Origin: Candidatus Eisenbergiella merdavium
GTDB taxonomy: Bacteria > Bacillota > Clostridia > Lachnospirales > Lachnospiraceae
Assembly (NCBI GenBank): GCA_019119595.1
Contig: DWWS01000016.1
Span: forward strand, 27,744-91,743
DNA: 64,000 bases
Reading direction: 5' to 3'
The translations under genes and the position numbers were made by a program. Shown here piece after piece: positions 25,579 to 34,296 of the stretch. A model generated the notes under the pieces. The model did no database searches. It worked only from the letters and a program-made list of their open reading frames with translations, and was not told the origin of the DNA. Position 1 is the first letter of the stretch. The number at the start of each line of letters is the position of its first letter.

Positions 25579-27341
25579 ACCGAAAGCTGAAAAATCCTTT
25601 TTTCCGCCTGCTGGCGGACTGCAGAAGGCAGTGGGGCTGGCTGTCTGCTTTCATTTTTATCTATTTTCTCGCGGGACTCTTTAAAAGCGGGATCGCGCTG
25701 CAGTTCGGAAATATGACGGACGCGGCTCTGACGGAGGGAGCGGAGGCGGCGCTTGCATACGTGCGGCCTCTGCTCGTTCTGCTTTTCCTGGAATTCCTGC
25801 GGGGGATCCTGACCTATGTGGTGGTGGCCCAGACCACGGAGCGGATGTTCTTCGACATGAAAATGAGGGTCTTCCGGAAGCTGAGCTGTCTGCGGGCGGA
25901 GACCATCGAAAGGAAGCTGCGCTCGGGGGATGTGGTCACGCGCGTCAACGGCGATCTGAATTCACTCTGCGAGGATATCGCGGGAAAATATACCTGGTTC
26001 ATGCGGGTGTTCTTTACTGCTGTGATTGCCTTTTTTTCCTGTGTAAGGCTGAGCTGGGAGCTGTCTCTGGTGTATTTTATCCTGATGCCTCCCACCCTCT
26101 GGCTGATCAACCGGATCAGCAGGCCCATGAAGGAAAAGCAGAAGGCGGTGCTGAAGGAGACAGGCAGCGGGATGAATCTGGCCGGGGAGGCGCTTGGCGC
26201 TGCGGTTACGGTAAAGGCTTACGGGCTGGAGGCGGAAATGGACGCCAGGTTTGCCGCCCGCATGAACCGGGCGTCTGAGAAGGAGACGGAAAACGAAAAG
26301 CTCAGCGCACAGATGCTCGCGGTACGTTACGTGGGCGTTGTCCTGCCCATGGTGCTGATGCTTTTTATCGGCGTTATGCTGGTTCAGAGCGGAAGGGTCA
26401 CGCCGGGAACGGTGATCGCTTTTTCCTCCCTGTGCGGCAGTGTGAGAGGGCTTCTGGAGATCGTCAACAGCATTCTGAAAACCTGGCGGCGCACGCTTGC
26501 GACAGGCGAACGGGTTTATGAGATCCTGGATCTGGAGGAGGAGTGCTCCGGAACCGTTTCGCGGGCGGCGGAGGGTCAGGATATCCCTGCGATCTGCGCG
26601 CAGGGGCTGCACTTTTCCTACCGGGAGGAGGTGCCGGTGCTCGGCGGCCTTTCCATGAGAACAGAGCAGGGAGAGAGCGTGGCGCTGGTGGGACGGAGCG
26701 GCTGTGGGAAAAGCACCCTGCTGAAGCTGCTGTGCGGATTTTATGAGCTGCCCGCCGGGACGGAAGGGACGCTGGAGCTGTGGGGCGTTCCGGCTGAACA
26801 ATGGGAGCTGGGAGCGCTTCGGGACAGGATCGCGCTGGTGGGGCAGGATCCCTTCCTGTTTCAGGACAGCATACGCAATAACGTGCGCTGCGGCAGACAG
26901 GACGCTGACGAGGAAGCGATCGTTCAGGCCCTGAAGGACGCGGAGCTCTGGACGTTCGTGGAGGGGCTTCCGGACGGCCTGGATACCCGCGTCGGAGACG
27001 GAGGGCTGCTGCTTTCCGGCGGCCAGAGACAGAGGATCGCCATCGCCCGCGCCTTTTTGAAAGACGCGCCTCTGCTTTTGTTGGACGAGCCTACCTCCGC
27101 GTTGGATGCGGAGACGGAGCGCGGGATACAGAAGGCGCTGGACAGGCTTGCGGCGGGCCGGACGAGCATCATCGTCACCCACCGTCTGTATACGCTGGAG
27201 CATGTGGACAGGATCTATGTGCTGGAGCGGGGATGCGTGGCGGAAGAGGGAAGCTGGGAGGCGCTTATCGAGAAAAAAGGGATATTTTACCAGCTTCTGA
27301 CGCTGCAGCAGGAGGGAGGTGTGGAAGGATGCGGGGTGTGA
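25575..27341 (+). CDS. ABC exporter half-transporter (membrane and ATPase domains), intact
   Basis: A 588-residue type IV exporter half. Six membrane helices lie in the first 320 residues. The ATPase has Walker A GRSGCGKST, Q-loop VGQDPFLF, signature LSGGQRQR, Walker B LLLLDEPT and H-loop THRL, all complete. ATG overlaps the glycosyltransferase stop. It is the only one of the four exporter genes in this block without a visible lesion; its likely partner downstream carries a nonsense codon, so the pair may not work as a heterodimer. Cargo unknown. Confidence 0.92.
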   Translation: MNRKLKNPFFRLLADCRRQWGWLSAFIFIYFLAGLFKSGIALQFGNMTDAALTEGAEAALAYVRPLLVLLFLEFLRGILTYVVVAQTTERMFFDMKMRVFRKLSCLRAETIERKLRSGDVVTRVNGDLNSLCEDIAGKYTWFMRVFFTAVIAFFSCVRLSWELSLVYFILMPPTLWLINRISRPMKEKQKAVLKETGSGMNLAGEALGAAVTVKAYGLEAEMDARFAARMNRASEKETENEKLSAQMLAVRYVGVVLPMVLMLFIGVMLVQSGRVTPGTVIAFSSLCGSVRGLLEIVNSILKTWRRTLATGERVYEILDLEEECSGTVSRAAEGQDIPAICAQGLHFSYREEVPVLGGLSMRTEQGESVALVGRSGCGKSTLLKLLCGFYELPAGTEGTLELWGVPAEQWELGALRDRIALVGQDPFLFQDSIRNNVRCGRQDADEEAIVQALKDAELWTFVEGLPDGLDTRVGDGGLLLSGGQRQRIAIARAFLKDAPLLLLDEPTSALDAETERGIQKALDRLAAGRTSIIVTHRLYTLEHVDRIYVLERGCVAEEGSWEALIEKKGIFYQLLTLQQEGGVEGCGV

Positions 27342-29068
27342 ATGGTATGAAAAGCAGAACCGGCTATCGGGAGGCATTTTCCTTCCTTCTCCGGCTGTGC
27401 CGGCCGATGGGGAGGGAGCAGAAAATCTACTGGCTCGGCTGCCTGTTCGAGTCGCTGGAAATGCTGAATACGCTAATGATTCCCTTTGTTTTCCAGCAGA
27501 TGATACAGATCGTGTCCGGTGCGGGTGAAAACGGTGCGGGTAATATGGGGATAGTCCTGCTGCTCCTTGCGGCCGTCCTTCTCATAACGCCGCTGATCAG
27601 CCTGGGAAGCTATCTGCATCAGAAAAGCGCCACCCATGGGAAGAACAATATGCGTACGCTTCTTTTTTCTCATATACAGCGGCTTCCTGTGGCGGAGCTG
27701 CAGAAAAGGGATATGGGAGAGACGGTGACCCTGCTTGGCAGCGATGTGGACAAAGCCTACGGCCTCCTGCATGGGATCGGGATGCCCTCCTGCTGTCAGT
27801 TTCTTTTGATCTTTCCCGTTACAGCCGTCATTCTTCTCTGTTACTGCCCGCCGGTGGCCGTGCTGGCGGTACCGGTCAGTCTGGCCACTGTATGCATATC
27901 GGCCGTGTTCAATCCCAGGGTGAGCAGGCTGGGCCAGGAGGCGCAGAAGGAAATGGGAGCGTCGGCGGGGCCGCTGATCGAGCTGATCCAGGGCTATCCT
28001 GTCGTCCGGATGTTTGCGGGATACGCAAGGCTGACGGAGCGCTTTACGGAAATCTGCAGGAGCATTTTCAGAAAGCGGGTGCATTACCGGACGATCAACG
28101 GGATCGTGGACGGCTTCCTTAACTTTTTTTAGGCGGCGGCGCAGCCCTTTACTCTCATTCTGGCGCTCTTTCTGATCCTGTCCGGAAAATGCAGCATCGA
28201 TGCGGCCGTTCTTGTTTCCGGAATCGCGGGCGTGATGGCGGACAGCGCGAGGGGCGTGGGAACCTTTATCGCGAATATCCAGCCGCCCTTAGAAAGTGCC
28301 AGACGGATCTTTGCGGTGCTCGACCTGCCGCAGGAACGGCAGACACTTACATTGGAGCGGCAGATTCTGACGCAGGAGGCGCTGCGGGACGAAGGGGAAG
28401 GACATGCTTTGGCGGCAGAGGCGTCCGGAAAGGAAGGGATCGCTCTTCGCATCAGAGGGCTTTCCTTTTCCTATTCGGGAGAAAAGGAGGTTCTGAAAAA
28501 CTTTTCCTGCGAAGTGAGGACGGGAGAGGCCGTCGTGCTGACCGGGCCATCGGGCTGCGGAAAGACCACGCTGTTCCGGCTGATCCAGGCGATGTATGAG
28601 CCGTCCTGCGGAGAGATCGAATATTTCGGCGTGCCTGCAAAAAAGCTGCTGCGGACGCAGATCCGGGAAATGATCGCTTATGTGCCGCAGGAATGCAGTC
28701 TGTTCGAGGGCAGCATCGGCTATAATATCCGGTTGGGAAATCCCGCCGCCGGTGTGGAAGATCTGGAAAAGGCGGCCAGAGCGGCCTGCATAGACGATTT
28801 CATTCACAGCCTGCCGGAGGGCTACGAGACGCAGGTGGGAGAGAGGGGAGCGCAGCTTTCCGGCGGCCAGCGGCAGAGGATCGCCATCGCGCGCGCCTTC
28901 CTGAAGGACGCGCCCCTGCTCCTTCTGGACGAGCCAACCTCCGCGCTGGACGCGGAGTCGGAAAGAGGTATCTGGGAGGCGCTGCGGAATCTGATGGAAG
29001 GACGCACCGTGCTCGTGATCTCGCACCAGACCTGTGTTCCTTATGACAGGGAGATACGGCTGGAGTGA
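27329..29068 (+). pseudogene. ABC exporter half-transporter with in-frame TAG
   Basis: ATG 27329 has GGGAGG 9 bases upstream and overlaps the preceding stop by 13 bases. The frame is open for 267 codons, meets TAG at 28130-28132 after a T7 run, and then stays open in the same frame to 29068 with LILALFLILSGKCSID, the rest of the last helices and a complete ATPase (Walker A GPSGCGKTT, signature LSGGQRQR, Walker B LLLLDEPT). The stop is a nonsense substitution, since no indel is needed to join both halves. The last 28 bases overlap the opposing AbrB frame. Confidence 0.8.
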
Positions 29069-29292
29069 ATGCTCGATCTGGGTTCTGCTTCCTGGGCCAT
29101 TTCCTGCTGGAGTATCTGCATGGCGTACACAGCGGAATTGGCAATACGAACGGTGTTTCCTTCCACCACGAAAGTTACCCTGTCACCGCTTGCCACGCCA
29201 AGGACGCCACGGACATCCTTCGGGATTGTGACCTGCCCTTTTGTCATGCTCTTTGCAGTGGCACAAATGCCTTTGCTAACATGGTTTTGCAC
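29041..29292 (-). pseudogene. AbrB/SpoVT-type DNA-binding protein, C-terminally truncated
   Basis: The frame encodes ATAKSMTKGQVTIPKDVRG, the swapped-hairpin AbrB fold used by many antitoxins and transition-state regulators, to QQEMAQEAE. Family members usually go on for another 15-40 residues; here the last 13 residues are encoded by sequence antisense to the end of the exporter gene, so homology stops at about 29083. Possible starts are GTG 29292 or ATG 29247, neither with a good ribosome site. It lies 12 bases after parE. Confidence 0.6.
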
Positions 29293-29304
29293 CGCTCTGA
29301 TGAT

Positions 29305-29619
29305 TTAGAACAGCTTTTCGCCGTAATTTTCTGCCTGATGAAAGATTCCGGAAATAAAGACGTTTTTCCCTTCGACACGAAAAAGAACAAGATAAGACAT
29401 ATCAGAAAGAAGAGCTTCTCGATAATGGCGGTTGTTTAAATAAGGATCCCGGCTGGGAGGAAACTGAAAAGGATTATCCTCCAGCCGGAAGTAAATCTGT
29501 TCCAGACTATCGAGCAAATGTGCGGCAGCCTGGCTGCTCTTGAAGTGGAAGATCAGATGATAGATGATCTCATCCAGCAATTCTTCTGCATGTTCTGCAA
29601 TGATCAGCTTATAAGTCAT
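29305..29619 (-). CDS. ParE/RelE-family toxin
   Basis: A 104-residue small basic protein of the RelE/ParE fold: N-terminal YKLIIAEHAEELLDEI helix, and C-terminal beta strands DMSYLVLFRVEGKNVFISGIFH. RelE-like toxins cleave ribosome-bound mRNA and ParE-like ones act on gyrase; the sequence alone does not separate them. Start overlaps the antitoxin stop by 11 bases, giving coupled translation. Confidence 0.88.
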   Translation of the reverse strand: MTYKLIIAEHAEELLDEIIYHLIFHFKSSQAAAHLLDSLEQIYFRLEDNPFQFPPSRDPYLNNRHYREALLSDMSYLVLFRVEGKNVFISGIFHQAENYGEKLF

Positions 29620-29869
29620 ATTTTTCCCTCATGGCGGACAGGGAGGCTCTGGCATCCTTTGTTTCGCCCTTTTTTAGCTGGTTTTCTGCAAGCTCCAGAT
29701 TTTCATACATCTTCAGACGGCTGGAAATTTTTTCAAAGCTTTCCATGCTCATCAGAACCATGTCTCCATATCCGTTTTTGGTAATGTAGACCGGGCCGTC
29801 CGTTTTGTGGCACAGCTCAGAAATTTCAGCGGTATTTTTTAGTTCTTTAATGGGAATGATATGTGGCAT
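29609..29869 (-). CDS. Phd/YefM-family antitoxin
   Basis: An 86-residue protein with the Phd/YefM N-terminal DNA-binding fold (IIPIKELKNTAEISELCHK, then PVYITKNGYGDMVLMSMESFE) and a charged C-terminal tail that would bind and silence the toxin. It is first in the operon, with AGGAGG upstream of ATG 29869. Promoter and operator dyad lie directly upstream. Confidence 0.92.
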   Translation of the reverse strand: MPHIIPIKELKNTAEISELCHKTDGPVYITKNGYGDMVLMSMESFEKISSRLKMYENLELAENQLKKGETKDARASLSAMREKYDL

Positions 29870-29893
29870 AAAAATTCCTCCTTTTATGGCGTG

Positions 29894-29922
29894 ATTATAC
29901 CATTATTATGGTATAAAATCAA
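29894..29922 (-). promoter_or_regulatory. Toxin-antitoxin promoter with autoregulatory operator
   Basis: On the minus strand a -35 TTGATT (29917-29922), 17-base spacer and perfect -10 TATAAT (29894-29899). The dyad TATACCAT-TATT-ATGGTATA (29896-29915) overlaps the -10 and spacer, the expected place for Phd-type repression. Confidence 0.75.
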
Positions 29923-30001
29923 GAAAAAATGCCGCTTTATCTGTAAAAAAAGAGGCATTTTCGTTGCGAATTTTCGCTTCCGTTCCTTCGCTGCCCCTCC
30001 T

Positions 30002-30871
30002 TCACCTCCCCTCCCTCGCCTCCGTCGGCGCCATCCCCGTCTCCCTCTTAAATGCCCGAGAAAAATAGCTCTGGCTGTTGAAGCCCAGCGCCTCCGCTGT
30101 CCGGGAGACGGTCTCGCCGCTTTGAAGAAGCTCGGCGGCGGCCTTGATCTTCAGCTTGAGCAGATATTTGTGAACACCGATCCCGGCGTATTTGTCGAAA
30201 AGCCGTTTCAGTCCGGCTTCGCTGAGGCCGCAGAAGCGAGAGATCTCAGGAACGGACGGCTGTCGGTGAATATTGCTGTTTAAAAAGCTGACCGCCTGGC
30301 TGAACAGGACGGCGTCCGGAGCGGAGGAGGCCGAGAATACGGCTCCCGTTTCCGCAAGGGAGAGCATGAGAAGCTGGAGATAGGAGGCCACCGTCTGGGA
30401 GTAGGCGGGAAGACGGCCAAAGGGCTCCAGATAGCGCCGGTAGCGCACATCGGCGTCCGGGTAAGAGGCCTTCGGCGTGCCTGCCGGCTCCGTCCGCTTT
30501 CGGATGAAAGCGAGCAAAGAGGAAAGAAGGCCCTTCTGGGAGTCGGTGAGCTGGAACACCTTCCGGCTTAAAAAGGCGGTGAGAGGGCCTTCTGCGGAAT
30601 AGGAAAAAATGAAAAGGTCGGCGCCCTGTTCCCCAGTGACGATGAATTTATGCAGCTCCAGAGGCCGGTGGAAGATGATGGCGCCCTGGGTGAGGTTGTA
30701 CACCCGCTCGTCGCCGGAAACGCAGACCTCCCCTGCCGAAACATAAAGGCATTCCCAGAAGTTGTGGCTTTCCCCCGGAAATTCGTAGCCCTTTTCATAA
30801 TGCACATCAAACAGAGAATAGATATCTGTCAGATGGATCTGTTCGGTGACCGGATGCGCGATCCAGACCAT
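30002..30871 (-). CDS. AraC-family transcriptional regulator
   Basis: A 289-residue soluble regulator: N-terminal cupin-like sugar-sensing domain (ECLYVSAGEVCVSGDERVYNL, with HRPLELHKF) and C-terminal double helix-turn-helix (PSVPEISRFCGLSEAGLKRLF and ALGFNSQSYFSRAFKRETG). It starts at ATG 30871 after a GGGGGAAG ribosome site. It is divergent from the GH109-like gene at 31142 and probably controls it through the 270-base gap between them. Confidence 0.92.
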   Translation of the reverse strand: MVWIAHPVTEQIHLTDIYSLFDVHYEKGYEFPGESHNFWECLYVSAGEVCVSGDERVYNLTQGAIIFHRPLELHKFIVTGEQGADLFIFSYSAEGPLTAFLSRKVFQLTDSQKGLLSSLLAFIRKRTEPAGTPKASYPDADVRYRRYLEPFGRLPAYSQTVASYLQLLMLSLAETGAVFSASSAPDAVLFSQAVSFLNSNIHRQPSVPEISRFCGLSEAGLKRLFDKYAGIGVHKYLLKLKIKAAAELLQSGETVSRTAEALGFNSQSYFSRAFKRETGMAPTEAREGR

Positions 30872-30901
30872 AAGCTTCCCCCTTCCAGTGCCTGCTGCGG
30901 T

Positions 30902-30920
30902 TTGCTTTCCAGGAAAGCAA
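30902..30920. promoter_or_regulatory. Perfect palindrome in the divergent AraC / glycosidase gap
   Basis: TTGCTTTCC-A-GGAAAGCAA, 9-base arms around one base, lies 31 bases upstream of the AraC start. It could be an operator or a leader hairpin. Elsewhere in 30872-31141 there are AT-rich stretches near 30986-31020 (TTGATA, TATGAT with a short 15-base spacer), which may hold the weak promoter of the glycosidase gene; nothing else was seen. Confidence 0.45.
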
Positions 30921-31141
30921 CTGCGCTTTCCGCCGCCTGTCGCGGCATCATTTTTTGATCCAAAAGTATCCGAATGTGAGCTGTTTTGATATGGTTATAT
31001 ACTTTTTATGATGCTATCATATCACCAGGACGGAGAGATGTAAAGAGGTCCGGATGCGGCGGGCATGCCGGAGAGCGGCGTGCGGAAGGACGCAAAGGGG
31101 GCTCTTTTACAGACAGACAAAAGAAAGGAAGGAAATCAGAG

Positions 31142-32347
31142 ATGCAGGATATCAGGATCGGGTTTATCGGCCTTGGATGCAGAGGCTATGGGCTTCTGAA
31201 GGATGCGGTATTAAAACAGAAGGAGCAGGTGACGGCGGTCTGCGACGTATATGAGGACAGGACGCAGAAGGGAGCGGATGCGGTGGAGGAGGCCGGACAG
31301 GCGAGGCCTGCCGTGTATTCCGATTACCGGGATGTGATCCGGGATGAAAACGTGAATACCATCATCATCGCAACCGCCTGGGAGAGCCATGTGAGGATCG
31401 CTTTGGAGGCCATGTACGCGGGGAAGGCTGTGGCCATGGAGGTGGGCGGAGCCTACGAGCTGAAGGACTGCTGGGATCTGGTCGAAGCCTATGAAAAGAC
31501 GGGCACGCCGTTCATGTTCCTGGAAAACTGCTGCTTCGGCAGGCGGGAAATGATGGCCTTAAACATGGTGCAGAAGGGACTGTTCGGCGAGGTGGTTCAC
31601 TGCGCGGGCGGCTATCAGCATGATCTGCGCGACGAGATCTCCTACGGAAGGGAGAACCGCCATTACAGGCTGAGAAACTATCTGAACCGCAACTGTGAGA
31701 ATTATCCCACCCACGATCTGGGGCCCATCGCAAAGGTTCTCGGTATCAACCGGGGAAACCGGATGCTGACGCTTGCCTCCACCGCTTCCAAGGCGGCCGG
31801 ACTTCGTGACTATATCCGGGAAAACAAGAGCGATGACGAATTTCTGAAGGATAAGACCTTTGCCCAGGGGGATGTGGTGACCACGGTCATCAGATGCGCC
31901 CATGGCGAGACCATCGTGCTGACGCTTGACACTACCCTGCCCAGGTATTACACCCGGAATTTCACGGTGAGAGGGACGAAGGGCATGTATGAGGAGGTCA
32001 CGGATTCGGTATTTCTGGATCGGCCGGAGGATAAGGCCCATGATTTTGACTGGCGGGAAAACTGCGCGGGAAACGCGAAGCAGTATGAGGAAGAGTACGA
32101 CCATCCGGTCTGGAAAAAATATATCGAAGAAGGGATCCAGGGCGGCCATGACGGAATGGACTGGCTGGAGTTTCAGACCTTTTTCCGCTGCCTGAGGGAG
32201 GATGCCCCCATGCCCGTGGATGTCTACGACGCGGCGAGCTGGATGGCGGTCACCGCCCTTTCCGAGATGTCCATTGCCAGAGGCGGAGCGGTGGTGGACG
32301 TTCCCGATTTCACAAGCGGAAGATGGCATGAGCGTCTGCCGCAGTAA
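31142..32347 (+). CDS. GH109-like NAD-dependent glycosidase (Gfo/Idh/MocA fold)
   Basis: A 401-residue protein with an N-terminal Rossmann motif GFIGLGCRG and the C-terminal Gfo/Idh/MocA domain. Unlike ordinary dehydrogenases it has EVGGAYEL in place of the EKP motif, and it carries the stretches LENCCFGRREMMALNMV, GYQHDLRDE, YPTHDLGPIAK and GGHDGMDWL that I associate with GH109 alpha-N-acetylgalactosaminidases. These use bound NAD in an oxidation-elimination mechanism. The start at 31142 was chosen for its AGGAAATCAGAG leader; earlier in-frame codons lack a ribosome site. No signal peptide. Removal of GalNAc would suit a locus for host mucin or glycosaminoglycan. Confidence 0.82.
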   Translation: MQDIRIGFIGLGCRGYGLLKDAVLKQKEQVTAVCDVYEDRTQKGADAVEEAGQARPAVYSDYRDVIRDENVNTIIIATAWESHVRIALEAMYAGKAVAMEVGGAYELKDCWDLVEAYEKTGTPFMFLENCCFGRREMMALNMVQKGLFGEVVHCAGGYQHDLRDEISYGRENRHYRLRNYLNRNCENYPTHDLGPIAKVLGINRGNRMLTLASTASKAAGLRDYIRENKSDDEFLKDKTFAQGDVVTTVIRCAHGETIVLTLDTTLPRYYTRNFTVRGTKGMYEEVTDSVFLDRPEDKAHDFDWRENCAGNAKQYEEEYDHPVWKKYIEEGIQGGHDGMDWLEFQTFFRCLREDAPMPVDVYDAASWMAVTALSEMSIARGGAVVDVPDFTSGRWHERLPQ

Positions 32348-32417
32348 GAAGGCTTTGGGAAGATTTTGGGGAAGCAGCGCGGACGACGGGGAAGAATAAC
32401 GAAACAGAATAAACGAA

Positions 32418-32452
32418 AAAAGGCCGGAGGGAGACGGTTCCCCCGGCCTTTT
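32418..32452 (+). terminator. Terminator after the GH109-like gene
   Basis: AAAAGGCCGG (32418-32427) pairs with CCGGCCTTTT (32443-32452), with inner GGGA/TCCC. The A-run and T-run make it symmetrical. Confidence 0.85.
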
Positions 32453-32538
32453 GCTGTCGATGAGCCAGGGCGGGATCCGGCGTTGGAAACCTCATAAAAT
32501 AATCTCATAAAAAGTCAATCTGTTTTAAATATTGTTCA

Positions 32539-32567
32539 TTGAAAAGGAGCCGGGAAACCGCTAAAAT
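32539..32567 (+). promoter_or_regulatory. Promoter of the third ABC exporter pair
   Basis: TTGAAA at 32539-32544, 17-base spacer, TAAAAT at 32562-32567. The ATG at 32611 follows an AGGAGGAGAG ribosome site. Confidence 0.55.
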
Positions 32568-32610
32568 TTGAGAAAAGACAGAATTTTCTAAAGAGGAACA
32601 GGAGGAGAGA

Positions 32611-34296
32611 ATGAAAAGGATCGCCAATTTTATGAACACCGGCGCGCGGGCAGGGGGCGGAATCCTGTGGCTTCTGCTGCTGTACCTTCTGCAGGCCGTA
32701 TGCCAGGCAGCGCAGCCTGAGGTGCTGAACCGCGCGGTAAACGCGGTGGGGGATGCAAGCTGGGACGGACTTCAGAGGGTGGTGCTTTTTGCGGTATTCG
32801 TGACGGTGGGAACTCTGGCTGTAGATGCGCTGATCAAGCTGGGGATGGTACGTTTCTCCAACGCTCTGCTCGAACGGGTGCAGGTGGAGCTGACGGAGCG
32901 GGTCATGCAATTCACCCGCAGACGCTTTCAGCAGAATGAGAGCCCGGACTATCTGACCGGCGTGACAGATCATGCCGAAACGGCGGTGCAGGCTTCCACC
33001 AACGCATTTTTTGATACCTTCTCCAGCGCGGCCATTCTTGTGGTCTGTGTTCTCTATATGGCCTGGCTGAGCGTGCCGCTTACATGTATCGTAGTCGCCT
33101 TTAACATCATATTGCGCCTGGTTTTGACGATCGTGGAAAAGAAGATCAGGCGCGTGTCGGATGCCTGCAATCAGGTCGTAAGGGAAAACAACGGCTTTCT
33201 GGTCGAACTGCTTTCCAACATGCTGACCGTCCGTGTTTATCGGGAGCAGGCTTTTTTTAATGCAAAGCTGGCCGAAAAGGAGAGGGGGACATACCGCAGC
33301 CATATCCGCAGGAACGCGTGGTGGAACGGACAGAGCGAGTTTGTCTGGTGTTCCCTGAAATTTGCGGAATATGTGCTTGTCTACGGGATCGGCGGGATCC
33401 TGTATTACAGGGGATACATAGACTTTGGGCTGTTTCTGGCCTATCCGATCGCAATGGACTATTTTGTGAAGGGGATCAACAAGCTTCTTATGGCGATGGT
33501 GGAGAAAAACGAGGCGCTCAGCGCCATAGATGCGCTGGGGTGGCTTTATGGGGAAACGGAGCTGGAAGGAGGCCGGGATGAGCTGACGGCTGCTGAGAAA
33601 GAGACGTTGCGCCCCGGAGAGATCCGTTTTGAAAACGTTTCTTTTTCCTATAAACGGGCGGACGGGAGCGAGCGGAAAATATTACAGGATATTTCCTTTG
33701 CGATCGAGCCAGGAGACAAGGTATTGCTGCAGGGGCCGAACGGGGAGGGAAAATCCACGCTTCTGTACCTGATCAGCGGACAGTACCGGCCGGACGGCGG
33801 GCGGATCCTTTACGGAGACACCCCCATAGAGGAGCTTTCCCTCGCTGCGGTTTCGGAGAATTACAGACTGATCACACAGGAAAACGACCTGTTCCATTGT
33901 GATGTGCCGTCAAATATGGAGCTTACTGTTGCTCCTGACCGGGAAGCGTGCAGAGAGGTCCTGCGGAAGCTTCGCATGGAGGACCGGATTGATATGGAGG
34001 TATCCAGCCTGTCACAGGGAGAAAAGCAGCGCGTGAACATCGCCCGGGCCATACGCAAAAACAGCGGGCGCATTTTCCTGCTCGGGGATGAGATCACAGC
34101 CAATATCGATCCGGAAAACGCAGAAAACGTGTTCCGGCTTCTGGAAAAGGAATTTGCACAGGATACCGTTATCCTGGTGGCTCACGGAGACTGCAGCTTT
34201 CAATGGAACCGGCGGATCACGGTAGAGGGAGGACGGATCACCGTGGAATGCAAGAGTGCGGCACAGCCTGCCATGGAAAGGGGGAGCGCGCAATGA
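32611..34296 (+). CDS. ABC exporter half-transporter
   Basis: A 561-residue exporter half. Helices in the first 300 residues, with an N-terminal LLLLYLLQAV segment. The ATPase has Walker A GPNGEGKST, Q-loop TQENDLF, a variant signature LSQGEKQR, Walker B IFLLGDE and H-loop VAHGD. The catalytic set is complete, so this is probably the competent partner of a heterodimer with the next gene. The next ATG overlaps its stop (ATGA at 34293). Cargo is not evident; no peptide or lanthionine-type genes are seen nearby. Confidence 0.92.
   Translation: MKRIANFMNTGARAGGGILWLLLLYLLQAVCQAAQPEVLNRAVNAVGDASWDGLQRVVLFAVFVTVGTLAVDALIKLGMVRFSNALLERVQVELTERVMQFTRRRFQQNESPDYLTGVTDHAETAVQASTNAFFDTFSSAAILVVCVLYMAWLSVPLTCIVVAFNIILRLVLTIVEKKIRRVSDACNQVVRENNGFLVELLSNMLTVRVYREQAFFNAKLAEKERGTYRSHIRRNAWWNGQSEFVWCSLKFAEYVLVYGIGGILYYRGYIDFGLFLAYPIAMDYFVKGINKLLMAMVEKNEALSAIDALGWLYGETELEGGRDELTAAEKETLRPGEIRFENVSFSYKRADGSERKILQDISFAIEPGDKVLLQGPNGEGKSTLLYLISGQYRPDGGRILYGDTPIEELSLAAVSENYRLITQENDLFHCDVPSNMELTVAPDREACREVLRKLRMEDRIDMEVSSLSQGEKQRVNIARAIRKNSGRIFLLGDEITANIDPENAENVFRLLEKEFAQDTVILVAHGDCSFQWNRRITVEGGRITVECKSAAQPAMERGSAQ

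Noticed and set aside
28130..28132. Programmed stop-codon readthrough in the exporter
   Set aside because: No supporting element and neighbouring exporters are also broken; simple decay is more likely.
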